Assembly: GCA_947359465.1 (NCBI GenBank)
Contig: OX375872.1
Coordinates: forward strand, 5,523,741 to 5,587,740
Length of the DNA: 64,000 nucleotides
DNA from: Metellina segmentata
Lineage: Eukaryota > Arthropoda > Arachnida > Araneae > Tetragnathidae
Direction: 5' to 3'
A program made the translations under genes and the position numbers. Below, in pieces: positions 1-10,159 of this stretch. Within the stretch, counting starts at the first letter, position 1. Each line of letters starts with the position of its first letter. Under the pieces are notes generated by a model. The model was not told the DNA's origin. It made no database searches and saw nothing but the letters and a program-made list of their open reading frames with translations.

Positions 1-551
1 GAGAATGATTTTCAATATGTTCGCAACACTCTTTCAATATTTAACCCTCTGGATACAGAGAGGTACAAAATTTTTGTGCATTCTCTGGTTACGGAAGGCT
101 TTGGAATCTTTCAGATCTCAAACTCCTGAAGGTCATTAAGATTTCCATGCCCTCATTTCTGTTCCAAAAAGAGAGCAGCGTGTGAATAGCATCCATTCCG
201 TAGACAGGAATGTCGGGGTTCTTGATGGAGAGCTTCGAGCGCTAAGAATGTGTGAGGTTGATGATTTATTCCCTTAAAAACTTTGCCGAAGACACCTTTG
301 AGTGTAAATTATAATACATGTTGAAGATTTCACCGTCCTTTCAGAGTTTGCCCTGACGTATCTATACCTTCTGGACATAATCAGACTCACAATAGAAACT
401 GCAACATGTGATGACAAAGATACTAAATGCATTACTTCTCCTCTTGGTTTAACGTTGAGTTAATATCAGCTTGATCAGTCCGGTCTCTTGACCTCTCCAT
501 TCTCGTCTTGTTCCAGAACCCGAAAATAAAATGGGTCTGTTGAGACCGCCC

Positions 552-1796
552 TGTGACGAGGAAAGAAAAAACAAGCTTTCGGCGGAGAAACTGCCAAGAG
601 GTCAAGCCAGACGCTGAAAGGTCACACCGCGTATGACCTCAGACAGCGTGAGTTAACGAGCTGGCGTTGGTTCGAGGGATTTAGTTTTGACCGAAACAGA
701 GCGAAGGATCTTTGTCGCGATGCCGACGAGACACCTAGCCAGTAGTTCATTTCCGCTGCTTTAACATCATCACAAGAACCAGCGGATGCTTTTGTTCGGG
801 CCGCCGTCCGCTAATGAGGCTACCGTCGAGATAGAAAATCAACGGTTTTCGAACAGCCAACAGCGAGACGACAAGTGTGTCCAATAAAAGAGAGGGGGGG
901 GCCAACAACCCCCTGGAACTTTCGGGAGTCGAAAGCGTTTGGGGTTGGAAGAAGGGAGACCAGACCGAGGGATCAAACTGATCCGGCTGAAGTTAAAACC
1001 GTTCTCGGTTTTTGTCCGATACCCCGTCTCTGGAGACGTGCCTAGTCGCGACTGCTGTTCGTGGACTCAGAACGGATTGCCCAAACTGGGATTCCGGATA
1101 TCAGACGCTAAAATAAAGCTCAAGCCTGAGCTGCTACTGTGCTGCATTGCACACGACCTATCGAACTGATTGCCCAAACTGGGATTTTGTCTATTAGACG
1201 GGAGAAAAAGCTCGACCCTGAGCTGCCGTTTGCTGACTTCGTACACGCGTGCAAGAACTTTTGGAGAAGCTCACCCGAGCTAGAAAACATTTACTCACCC
1301 GAGTAAGGTCTGGAGAAGGGCTCACCCGAGTCGGATAATCTACATCGGAGTTCTGCGGAAAAGGACAATTTACAGTCTGTAAAACGCCACCTACCAAATT
1401 CCTTCAAGGTTATTCCTTGAATTGTAAATAAAAAACCCTTTATTCAAGACCACTGCTAACATTTTTACGTAGTGAATGAATCTTCCATCCCTAAAGGCCT
1501 GTGTCCACGAGCGAGAAAACTTGCGCGAGTTTCCTGCGAGATCCAATCTCGCACGTGTACACAGCCTTGCAAGTCCCCTGGCGAGAAATTCTCGGATCTC
1601 GCAGCAACGCTCGCGCGAGACATAAAATTTCCCGTGTACACAAGCTGTGCGATTTTTCTCGCCGAGTTCCAGTCAGTTGGAAATATTTCCTCTTGTTGCT
1701 GCGAGTTTTCGGCCGCTAAAATGACTTCCATATCCGTTTTCAATGAATTGTTCGTGTGGGGATCTGATTCGTGGACACAGGGCTTAAGACGTCACA
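552..1796. mobile_element. Inserted unit with TG...CA ends, probably a solo LTR
   Basis: This block interrupts repeat G relative to the copy at 31.77 kb. It begins tgtgacgagg, ends agacgtcaca, and is flanked by gccc on both sides (548-551, 1797-1800), a 4-bp target duplication. TG...CA ends, a short duplication and polyadenylation-like signals (aataaa near 885 and 1428) fit a solo LTR of about 0.95 kb once the nested MITE is removed. It is GC-richer than its surroundings and has internal repeats (cccaaactgggatt twice; tcacccgag three times). Confidence 0.45.
1495..1784. mobile_element. MITE with TAA target duplication (PIF/Harbinger-like)
   Basis: A 290-bp unit starts aggcctgtgtccacgag and ends cgtggacacagggct, an imperfect inverted repeat, and is flanked by taa at 1492-1494 and 1785-1787. 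A 3-bp TWA duplication is the PIF/Harbinger signature. It sits inside the solo-LTR-like unit. The inside has palindromic gcgag/ctcgc strings and no coding potential; the open frames here are accidental. Confidence 0.55.
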
Positions 1797-2334
1797 GCCC
1801 TCAGGTCTGTGTATGGAGGATGTTATCCCCCCCCCCTTTAAAGTGACCACTGGCATCGATCACCATTTACGAGCTGTTAGCGTCTGACCTCCTAGAGGGT
1901 TCCTCCTTTTTTTCGACCCTGTAGAGGGGGTCGGATATGCAGATGGCCCTGCTTCCTTTAAACTTCGAAGCTTCGTTTTACGCGGCCTTTTCCTGCGGGA
2001 AAATTTCCAGAACTTGCTGCTAATATACCCCGGGCAACATGAACTATCCTTTTACAATTGAAACTGTACGCTTTTGAATCCATTCTTGAGGGGGAATGTA
2101 GCACGCATTTCAAAATTGAATGCGTGCAAACCCTGTTTTTTTTTAGAGGAAATTAATTTTTTTTAATTGCTTACCAAAAATTTTTCTTCAAATATAATTT
2201 AAGAACTTAAAACCCTTGAAAAGGTGACAAAAAATAAAAAGCTGACGTGTTAGGAGCCCTGTAATTATAGTTAACGTCGTACTAGAGCAACACAGCGGGC
2301 TATTGACAACGTCCCAATGATCAGTCCCTTAAGG

Positions 2335-3345
2335 CAGTGGTCCCCACAACCCCCGGTCCGGTACATGGATCAAATGGTACCGGGCCGCCCAAGGAACATT
2401 AAATTATTTCCATTTTATTTACTGTGGTGTATTTCTCTCGGGTTTGTGCGTTTCTTATCTATGAAATGTCCATACAAATTAGGAGACGGTAAATCATAAC
2501 TAGAAATTTGTTCTGTTACTAGAGCTTCAATTATGATTTCTGTATGTCTCTATTTTCCAATTTTGACAAATGTGACAGCTGTTTTCAAGTTGGCAGACAA
2601 AGTAGCTGCATTTAAAGCCAAACTGAAGTTGTGGGGACGGCGCGTGAACAGAGACATTTTGGATAGGTTTCAGACATTAGTGGGGACTTTAGGCGAGACT
2701 GAGCCTAAACATTCATTCTCCCAGTTGGTGCACAATCACCTGTCTTTGCTTTTAAAAGAGTTTCATCGCTACTTCCCAACCACTAAAGACCCACGAACTA
2801 GTAAGGAATGGATCCGCAACCCATTGTCAACAAATCAGGCGAATCTTGCATGTCTGTGCAAGAAGATCAACTGCTGGAGATTGCAAATGAAGGTGGCCTT
2901 AAAACTACGTTCGAGACAACTCTGCCGGTGTTCTGGATTAAATTCATGGCGGAATACCCTGAGATTGCCACCCCAGCACTTAAATCCCTATTGCCATTTC
3001 CGACAATCTATCTGTGTGAAGCGGGGTTTTCCGCAGTGACAGCAACCAAAACAAAACAACGGAATAAACTGGACATAAGCAACACACTTCGGGTGTCATT
3101 GTCTCCTATTACTCCCAGATGAAACCGTCTCGTTGCAATGAAACAAGCTCAGGGTTCTCATTGATTTAGCGTTCTAGTGAGTTAAAATGTTAAATCATCA
3201 CTTTATATTCCTTTTTTGGTGTAACTGTATTTTATTTTGAAGGCATGTTTAAATACAATTAAAATTATTAAATCAAAACAATCTAAAATATAAACAATCA
3301 ACGTGCCCCCCCCCTCAGTGAGGATAAAAAGGTTGGGGAGCACTG
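2335..3345 (+). mobile_element. hAT element with intact ends and 8-bp target duplication
   Basis: The element begins cagtggtccccacaacc and ends ggttggggagcactg (reverse complement cagtgctccccaacc), with ccttaagg on both sides (2327-2334, 3346-3353). An 8-bp duplication and CAGTG ends are typical of hAT. At 1011 bp it is an internal-deletion derivative, and it interrupts SINE H copy 1. Confidence 0.8.
2533..3122 (+). pseudogene. hAT transposase remnant, ZBED5-like, C-terminal part
   Basis: Two overlapping frames (2533-3039 and 2808-3122) carry one protein broken by a frameshift near 2810. The first gives the 'FKAKLKLWGRRV' and 'HSFSQLVHNHLSLLLKEF' region, the second 'LLPFPTIYLCEAGFSAVTAT' and 'DISNTLRVSLSPITPR', the dimerisation end of hAT transposases related to domesticated ZBED5/FAM200 proteins. 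The BED finger and most of the catalytic domain are gone. Residues are unusually well kept for a relic, so the insertion is probably young. Confidence 0.75.
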
Positions 3346-3603
3346 CCTTAAGGGAAGATCCGAAAACAACACCTTGTAATTTTGAACCACGGTCAGATGA
3401 CGAAGCAACACCTGAGCTGGCACCCCACTCTCTAAACTTCCACACCAACCCAACGTGAGGACTGTTGGCCACGACAGATTTAACGTGCACCAGCCACCTC
3501 TACACCATACGCTTACAAACCATTCATACCAGGAACCTTCTGATCTAACACTTATAACAAGGACAATTCCAAAATATCTCCACAATTCAACAATCCTTTC
3601 GAT

Positions 3604-3863
3604 AGGTTACCAATGTTTATCCTCTAATCCTCTTTTCTTTGCACAGAGAATTGCATATTTATTCGTGTTTACTTGAATAACTTCACTTCATCCGAAATTA
3701 GCAATTTAAAAAAATCCAATGCTGGTGATCCTGTTGGCAAATTATGCACAGGTACTGTGTGATGCACAAATTTTGTTTCCTGTATGCATTCACTCTGAAC
3801 GTCATTTGACCAGTCAACATTAAAATTAAGCGTCGACTCATCAAGGCTTTCACCAACATTCAT
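3604..3863 (-). pseudogene. piggyBac transposase fragment
   Basis: The minus-strand frame contains LPTGSPALDFFKLLISDEV and, after a one-base shift near 3670, TNKYAILCAKKRGLEDKHW. This is the start of the piggyBac DDE domain ('.PLDFF.LF..DEL...I...TN.YA'). No catalytic Asp is covered. It belongs with the TTAA ends at 41 and 4427. Confidence 0.65.
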
Positions 3864-4840
3864 TTCAAATTTCCCCTTATCTTCTTGACATAAACTGCTA
3901 TCTAAAACACAGATTACTTTCTCAGTACTTTTAGAGAATCATTATCCTGAAAAAAAATTGCTTCACTCGGTTTAGCGTGACATAATAATCACGAATCAAA
4001 TCCGTATTTATTTCAAGCCTATAAAGCAAATGGATTTAAGGCTTATAATATCTGCCGAAATAGGAAGAGTCTTGAAAAAGACTTTTTTTAAAGGAGAACA
4101 AAATTACAAAGCACAACCTGAAAGCAGGGAGTGAAGGTAAAGTACATGTGAGAAAATAATTCAAGAACACAATGGCACATACAAATTTCCCCGTGAGCCC
4201 GTATGAACTGGTTCTGTCACAGAATACCATGCTTTGGAAAGATAAAGGACAAATTCTTGAGTAGTTTTTGACCCCCTACAGCCCATACAAAGGAGATGGT
4301 CAAGTAGAGTGACACGCCTCCTAGGGGAAAACACTAATCTCGGGCACTCTCCATATTCTGCTTGTCCAGCACTTCTCGTAACGAGGTGTTGAATTGATAT
4401 TTCGAGGCTTTGTATGCAGAGGGTTAAGATGTGTTTTGATACATAAAACTTTCAGTTACAATACAAGACAAAATGTTACTTTAAAATCAGGGTAGTTATC
4501 AAAATTTCAAGCACAAAGAGTTAAATTAAAATTTTTAGAATGCAAAAATAATTTTTAGGACCTTCAATAAAAGTTATTTTAATTTTAACTTCATGTATAA
4601 AAAATGGATTAAAAAAAATTATGTTTGCCTTTCCCTATAATTAATTAGTGCATCTGCAATGCAGGGCTCAAAATATGTCGCAGCAACCACAGCAAATGAT
4701 GCGAGCTTACCTTAAATCGCTGTGACGATCGACGGTTCTCACAGCAAGTTTTGCTGCGAGTATTCAAAATAGGAAGTTTCATTATTTCTCTTTCAAATAC
4801 CAGCTTTTAAATAAAATTTAAAGATAATTTTTTTTATTAC
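3864..4840. other. No gene seen; end of the piggyBac remnant and AT-rich spacer
   Basis: Apart from the inverted end at 4408-4427, I see only AT-rich sequence here. The small frame at 4036-4230 shows no recognisable domain. Confidence 0.5.
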
Positions 4841-6190
4841 CCAGCAGCTGTGTTTTTTAGCTTTGTGAAGGGTGAAGCGAATGAATATCTAATTTTCTCT
4901 GCATATGCGACTTTCAGTTTGGCTCTATGCCAACAATTATCGCTCCGAATCAAAACATCTGATTCATACTGCAAAAATGGCACTGATCCAAAAGCTAAAA
5001 AGTGGAAACAAATATTGAATTTGATTGATGGACCAACAGCAATGCTAGTGAAAGCTTCAACTGTAGTAGAATGGAAATTTAAATATTGCGACAACTCAAT
5101 ACGGCATTTTTGTTGAAAAGCTGGGATGCAAATTTTGTTGCAGTTACCCTGAACTGGTAAAAGCATGTTCTAAATCCAGGGATGACTTACGACTTGTTGA
5201 AGGGCTGACTCCGAAGAGTGCCAGCACCACGACTAATAAAACCTGGGGATAATAACAATATTTACATCAAAGGAACCACTGCAGTAAAAAAATACAATGC
5301 TGAAAATCATGATAAAAATAAAGGGCATGTAAAAGCAATGGGAAAATATAATGCAGTGCACATGGGAACGCCAGTCAGACAGTGTATTGTGGACGTGGTT
5401 TCATCAATGAATAAAAATGAAATGGAAAGTATTTTATGGCTTTTTGACATAAGTTACTTTCTTGCAAGAGAACTTGCATTTAGCCCTTTTCCTGCTCGTA
5501 TAGTTGGAAAAAAGACATAAAGTTATTTTAGGAGAAACTTTTGCGAATGACAAAGTCTGCAAAACAATCACGATGTTCATTGCTGAATCTTTGAAGGATG
5601 ACCTTTTATCTTCTCTAAAAAATATGCGCTATATCAGTTTTTATCTGATCTCAGAAAGAAAAATAATTGATTTTTTAAAAAGTATTTGAAAAATGGGAAA
5701 CCTCTGATGTGCAATTTGAAAGCTAAATTGATCATCAATCTAGTACTGTAGAAGTGGTAAAAACTGCCTTAAAGACTGAACAGCAATATGTGGAATGGAA
5801 GTCTCACATTATAGCTGAAGTGCCTCAGTAAATTTTCATACCACTTCAAAGAAGTTTTGCAATGTAATAACTGTATTATAGAAAATGTTCAAAGGCAATG
5901 AATGGAAAGGTGTAAAACATGTCAAAAAATATCACACTGCCACTTCCATTTTTGAGTAAATTTTGTTCAAATTCTGAGGTGAAGAATTCAAAGACTTTTA
6001 GTCTTACCTATGTCAACATCTATCGTAGAACGAATGTTTAGTGTGATGAAGAGTGACTGGAGGACTTCTTAAAGACACACTATGTGCCTTAATGAGGATA
6101 AGTGTGGATGGTCCTTTACATTCAGATTTTAAGGCAGATCGAACAGTTCAGATATGGTTTTGTGCATCTGATCGTAGACCTTGCTTTTAG
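4840..6190 (+). pseudogene. hAT transposase relic with TTF-type finger (ZNF862-like)
   Basis: A decayed coding region in shifting frames. Pieces in order: a zinc-finger-like N-terminus near 5080-5240, 'CIVDVVSSMNKNEME' and 'LFDISYFLARELAFSPFPA' (5218-5520), 'CKTITMFIAESLKDDLLSSL' (5504-5689), and a C-terminal 'ERMFSVMKSDWR...MRISVDGP'-like dimerisation segment at about 6025-6120. This order and spacing match hAT proteins related to ZNF862/C17orf113. The DDE core between 5690 and 6000 is mostly lost. No terminal repeats were identified. Confidence 0.65.
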
Positions 6191-7260
6191 CTAGGTAGTT
6201 ATGAAACAACTGCAATTATCTGTAGCCTAGTTATTGACTAATGCCTTCGTAAACTTGATAAGGAAATAACGTGTCTACAATACATTATTTGAGTGGTTTT
6301 TTTTTTACTCAGATGCATTTTAGGGTTTCATATGAAATTGCAGAAAGCTTACAATAAAAGTGAAGTATTATTTCCTTCTCCTTATTGCATTACTCATTCA
6401 ATTGTTATAAAGTTTAGCACAAAAATTTGCAACCTGCAATTTATTGTTATTGAGAAAATTTTAGGCTTTTATCATGAGCTAAATAGTTTTTGCTGCCAGC
6501 TTCAAAATAACATTATCCTGCTACAATGTATCGATAATGATGATACAATCTGCCAATTTGTGGTAGCGTTATATTAATATATCTTGAGAGATGATAAATA
6601 ACAGAAATATGCTTTTATCTGATTGATCACTATGGTTAGCATAGTTAGGTTTTCATAAATAAAATATATTCTACTTTACGCTGGTTCAGCTTCCTCAGTT
6701 ATTCTGTAGGTAAACAATTAATATTGACAAAAAAGCAGAGTAAACAATTGAAAAGTTCTATTTTTCAGCAAATAATATTACTGATAACAAAAAGCATGTT
6801 GGTTTAGAGTTCCTGTACTCCAGGACTCTAGTCTTATTTGCTCCCTCTGTACACTTTGAGTTCTAGGGAATGTAAACAGACTGAAGAGTCAACCACTTTT
6901 CATCTAGACCAAGCAAAATATAGCTGAGATCCAAATTTCAGACTAAGTGATTATTCGGATACAAAATTCTAAGTCAAACTTTGATGTCTGTCTGAATTTT
7001 GTAACTTCAACATAATCCCATGCTGTGATAGACCCAAATGTGGTCTTTCAAGATAAAAACCTGGATGTAAAAAAATTAAAATTTTATAATTAGTTCTTCA
7101 AGGCATCTAAACGACGACCAGAATTTTATGGGACAGTTGCTTACCCAGGAAACAAGTGGCAAGTATTGATAATCAAATGATTCGTTATGTCAATTTGAGG
7201 TGGGGTTAAGTTCATTGTAAGATTAAAATAATGTTACTAGAATAGTTTTTGTAAGCTTAA
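6191..7260. other. No gene seen; AT-rich spacer
   Basis: Low-complexity AT-rich sequence. The frame at 6293-6577 has no recognisable motif. Confidence 0.5.
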
Positions 7261-8040
7261 TGCAATAGTTTGGTTTGGTGGATTTTTATGACGCAAGGGC
7301 CAGTTCTGGCCAAACTGCACCAAACGTTGTCTATATTAAAAGCTTTCTGCAATAAAAATGTATTACAGTGCAGTGGAAAACTTCAGAGATATAACAGGTA
7401 GTTCTCTCTGAAAATTTGTTCTAATCCAATTATTTATGCGAAGTTATTGATGAACACTCCACCCCTAGATGAAAGTTCTGCATTAGTAATAAAATGGATG
7501 AAAAAGGATCACAAAGCACTTGCAATTACTGTGTTTTGAATGGAAACAAACCAAACTGGAAATATGAAGTAATGCACTTCGGAAAAGAAAAATATTACCA
7601 GCCTTAAGGACCAGCAACATGAGTAAAGAACTAGAAAGCTTTTAATGAAAGGTTCATCTCAATCAATTTTGTGGCAATGATGACAAACCCAATGAAATAG
7701 GCTCTGAACCTTTCCAATGAGTTTTACCAATTATGTCAATTGAAAATGCTGTGTTGACTTTGTGAAACATCAAATGCAATTGCATTTCTGAATGACACAA
7801 AGGTTTGGATCAAGATTTAAATGCAATAAGAAAGCTAAACTCAGAAAATCTTGAAACTAGTATATCTATTGAAACATGTGATAGTTAAAATCTGAAAATT
7901 TCTCAGATGGAAAGATGACTAGAATTCTATCCCCCTGATGTTAAAGCAGCGTAAGAAAAAATTCAAATATCTTTAATCCAAACAATTTGTCTGAAAGATA
8001 AAGAAAATTTGATTAATAAAAAAAAAAAACAGAAATGTAT
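7261..8040 (+). pseudogene. Upstream part of a copia relic, possible zinc knuckle
   Basis: Around 7500-7600 a broken frame carries a Cys-X2-Cys-like segment resembling a copia zinc knuckle. The sequence up to the TTAA at 8041 continues in frame-like fashion with the copia reverse transcriptase after the piggyBac insertion. The whole stretch is full of stops, so only the context supports the call. A hairpin-like motif at 7283-7325 is treated separately. Confidence 0.35.
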
Positions 8041-8044
8041 TTAA

Positions 8045-9362
8045 CCCTGTAGGACTCGCGCCTCCTAAGGGAACGTTAGGACGTGCGGGGGTCATAGAAT
8101 GACCCCAAACTGAAATGCATTACTACGCTGTTAAAACCATGTTGTTGTTTTTTCGGAACCATAATACTTTTGACTTTAAGACATCAAGAATGTTTTGCTT
8201 AATAAACCAAATTTTCTCCATTACTCTACGATGAGAAATAATAAATAAAATTTATCCTATTTTCTTCTTACGCAATCGGTACACTCTATATCAAGTCAAT
8301 GCAAACACGAACTGTAATGCTATTTAATTTAAATTTAAAATAATAGATGTATATACATACCAATTTTCAGTTATGCTTTGTTTTTATGGAGACTATGGAA
8401 ATTAAGTGTTCTTTGCAAACAAAATTTGTACACAAATTGCAGGTTCCAGTAGTTTTGATATTCTTATTTCTTCCCGTTGAGACTTATGATTTAAAACTAA
8501 TGTTGCGTCTTGTTGAAATCGAAAGAGATGAATGAGTTTCTCTTCCTCTACATATTTTAAATTCAGCTTTGATTTGCCTCTTATCTTTCCGCAGTGTTCC
8601 GACGAGTGCAAGTTTTTTCTGAAAGTAGATCTTTCGTAAGGTCATAACTGGTGTACCAATTTTCAACGGCGAGGTTTCGACCAGATTTGTACAAAGGTTT
8701 CATAAACCTTTTCACTATATCGCCTGCTGATTTCGAGACTTTATAGGGTCCCTCTGGTTTGACATCCAACATACACTTCCATATTACTTGCGTAAAATGT
8801 CTGTGCATCCGCTACAGCAAATATTTTGATGCCGTATTTTGCTGGTTTCTTTGGCATATATTGGCAAAAACTACAACAACCACGAAAAGGTTCTAATTTT
8901 TTGTCAATAGTAACATATTCACCCAGTTTATAATGTTTCTGACAGTTCATTACAAAAAACTAACTAAAGTCCCTTATAGCAGCAAGTTTGCCAAATAACT
9001 GCCTCTGCGTCCTGACATCAATGTTGACAAATCTTATGCAACGCAGAAGAAACAAAAAACGATTATTAGACATTGTAAAAGCTGAAAATGTTGACGAACT
9101 GTCCGTATCAGCCACGCGAAGTAACAGATCTGTAGAGCAAACGTAAAGACACGTGGGGTCATTCCATGACCCCAGTAACTGACCAAACTTGGATTGGGGG
9201 ACGAAAAATTAATGAAATACCTATTAACTACTCACAAAAGGCAGATGAGGGTGACAAACTCAGCTACTGATAAGAAAGGAATAAACACATGGCTAGTTTT
9301 CTAAGAATCGGGGTTGAGCAAGAGCTTGGGGTCATAAAATGACCCCCGCGCGTCCTGACGGG
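8045..9362 (-). mobile_element. piggyBac element, internally deleted, with exact TTAA duplication
   Basis: TTAA at 8041-8044 and 9363-9366 flank an element beginning ccctgtaggactcgcg and ending cgcgcgtcctgacggg, an imperfect inverted repeat. At 1318 bp it is about half the usual length. Three 19-bp palindromes of the form ggggtcatNNNatgacccc occur near the ends (8088-8106, 9155-9173, 9328-9346). The element splits a copia reverse transcriptase exactly at its TTAA. Confidence 0.9.
8484..8950 (-). pseudogene. piggyBac transposase remnant
   Basis: Overlapping minus-strand frames carry consecutive pieces of the piggyBac DDE domain: 'YVTIDKKLEPFRGCCSFCQY' then 'MPKKPAKYGIKIFAVADAQT' (8741-8950), 'KSGRNLAVENWYTSYDLTKD' (8581-8808), and 'KKLALVGTLRKDKRQIK' (8484-8666). 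Known family members use an Asp in 'D..L..FRG' and a later Asp in 'DN(W/Y)(F/Y)TS'; here the second reads ENW, so a catalytic Asp is replaced. Frameshifts and the loss of both protein ends make it inactive. Confidence 0.8.
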
Positions 9363-9366
9363 TTAA

Positions 9367-10020
9367 GGCTTGAAACATCAGCACAAGAATGGAATACAAG
9401 ATTTATTAAGTGTTGAATTGGAGAGATTCGATTCTCACTCTCATATTCACATTACTGATCTACTTCAAGCAAACGTCTTTATTTTAATTTTAATATTTGT
9501 TGATAACATAGCTATCAACAGCATAAGTGAAGAGCTGGTTCTGAAAGTTGGCACGAAAGTAGAATCTGTTTTGGAAGTCTCGTTTCAAGGGAATATAAAG
9601 CTTTAATCATTTAGGAATCACTATGAGATATACGACTCAGAAAACTCATTCTCAATCTATCAGAAAACTTACACAAGTCCAATTCTTTGCAAAAACCTTA
9701 AACACTCCTCTGGATCCTGGTTGTGGAAAATATGCATTGCTTCAAAACATCAAACAAAAATGTTTTGGTAGCAGTTTTACAAATAATTCAATTTAGATTA
9801 TTAAATCTAAAGACGATTGGACTAAATTGGATCTTTGATATCTAAAGGAACTCAAGAATTAAAGCTAAAGTAAGAGAGCCTAATGACAGTTGTAGTTGTA
9901 CAATACTCATTGGTTAGGCAAATGCCAACTGGGTGAGCAGTTCCACCGATTGGAAATCAGACACCAACCATTTTGCAATACCAACACAGAAAGTATCAAA
10001 TCAGAAGAAAGTAAATACAA
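9367..10020 (+). pseudogene. Copia (Ty1) reverse transcriptase/RNase H relic
   Basis: Immediately after the piggyBac target site the sequence reads GLK..SAQEWNTRF in mixed frames (the copia 'YGLKQ...W' motif), then NVFILILIFVDNIAINSISE, the catalytic 'YVDD' region with the second Asp changed to Asn, then a 'FLGI' and 'NTPLDP' segment. At about 9905-10000 comes 'GYA.ANW...TDWKSDT', the copia RNase H motif. At least four frameshifts or stops are present. No LTR was found. Confidence 0.75.
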
Positions 10021-10072
10021 ATATGCTTAATAAATTAATTATGTATATTTACTAAATTTGATATTAACTTAC

Positions 10073-10155
10073 CCTTTATTATTCAAAAGTACACGATTAG
10101 CATAGTACTCCCCAGCTTCTCTCATATCTCGAATAAATTGATTGGGAGCAGGTTT
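10073..10155 (-). CDS. CAP1: CAP N-terminal domain exon with the FYTNRVL-type motif
   Basis: An 83-bp exon between a tatttag acceptor and a perfect gtaagt donor encodes KPAPNQFIRDMREAGEYYAN followed by RVLLNNK and two bases of a split codon. This matches 'P.PYVKEMNDA..FYTNRVLKE' of CAP. It is the last exon in the window; the following one ('.HVDWV..Y...W.EL') was not found between bases 1 and 10073, so the downstream intron is at least 10 kb. Two residues seen between ALGWV and KPGP in human CAP1 are missing here. Confidence 0.85.
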
Positions 10156-10159
10156 CTAA

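Larger units (their letters stand above)
95..2262. repeat. Dispersed repeat G, copy 1
   Basis: Blocks at 95-310, 350-550 and 1797-2260 match, in the same order and orientation, blocks at 30290-30510, 31499-31770 and 31771-32410. Examples are 'gtagacaggaatgtcgggg' and 'gctggcatcgatcacc'-like stretches found at both sites. The copies differ by separate insertions (552-1796 here; a hAT fragment there). I see no protein in it; class unknown. Confidence 0.6.
2262..3575 (-). repeat. tRNA-derived SINE H, copy 1, split by a hAT element
   Basis: Minus-strand sequence at 3354-3575 and 2262-2334 matches, piece by piece, the SINE at 47692-49528: a degenerate tRNA-like head (ggttcctggtatgaatgg), the 'gtcgtggcc...cctcacg' block, the 'ggtgccagctcaggtgttgc' block, and the 3' part 'tgttgctctagtacgacgtt'. 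A hAT element splits it at the ccttaagg site. Older and more diverged than the other copy. Confidence 0.6.
41..4427 (-). mobile_element. Remnant piggyBac element with TTAA ends
   Basis: TTAA followed by ccctctggatacagag at 41-60 faces ctttgtatgcagaggg followed by TTAA at 4408-4427, an imperfect inverted terminal repeat pair with the TTAA target of piggyBac. A piggyBac transposase fragment lies inside on the minus strand (3604-3863). The rest of the interval is filled by later or unrelated repeats, so the two ends may belong to different copies. A third similar end (ctctgtatgcagagggttaa) is at 31653-31672. Confidence 0.4.

Noticed and set aside
1472..1846. 124-codon plus-strand frame and 92-codon minus-strand frame
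   Set aside because: Both are accidental frames across a MITE and a repeat boundary; they match no family and the inverted ends explain the sequence.
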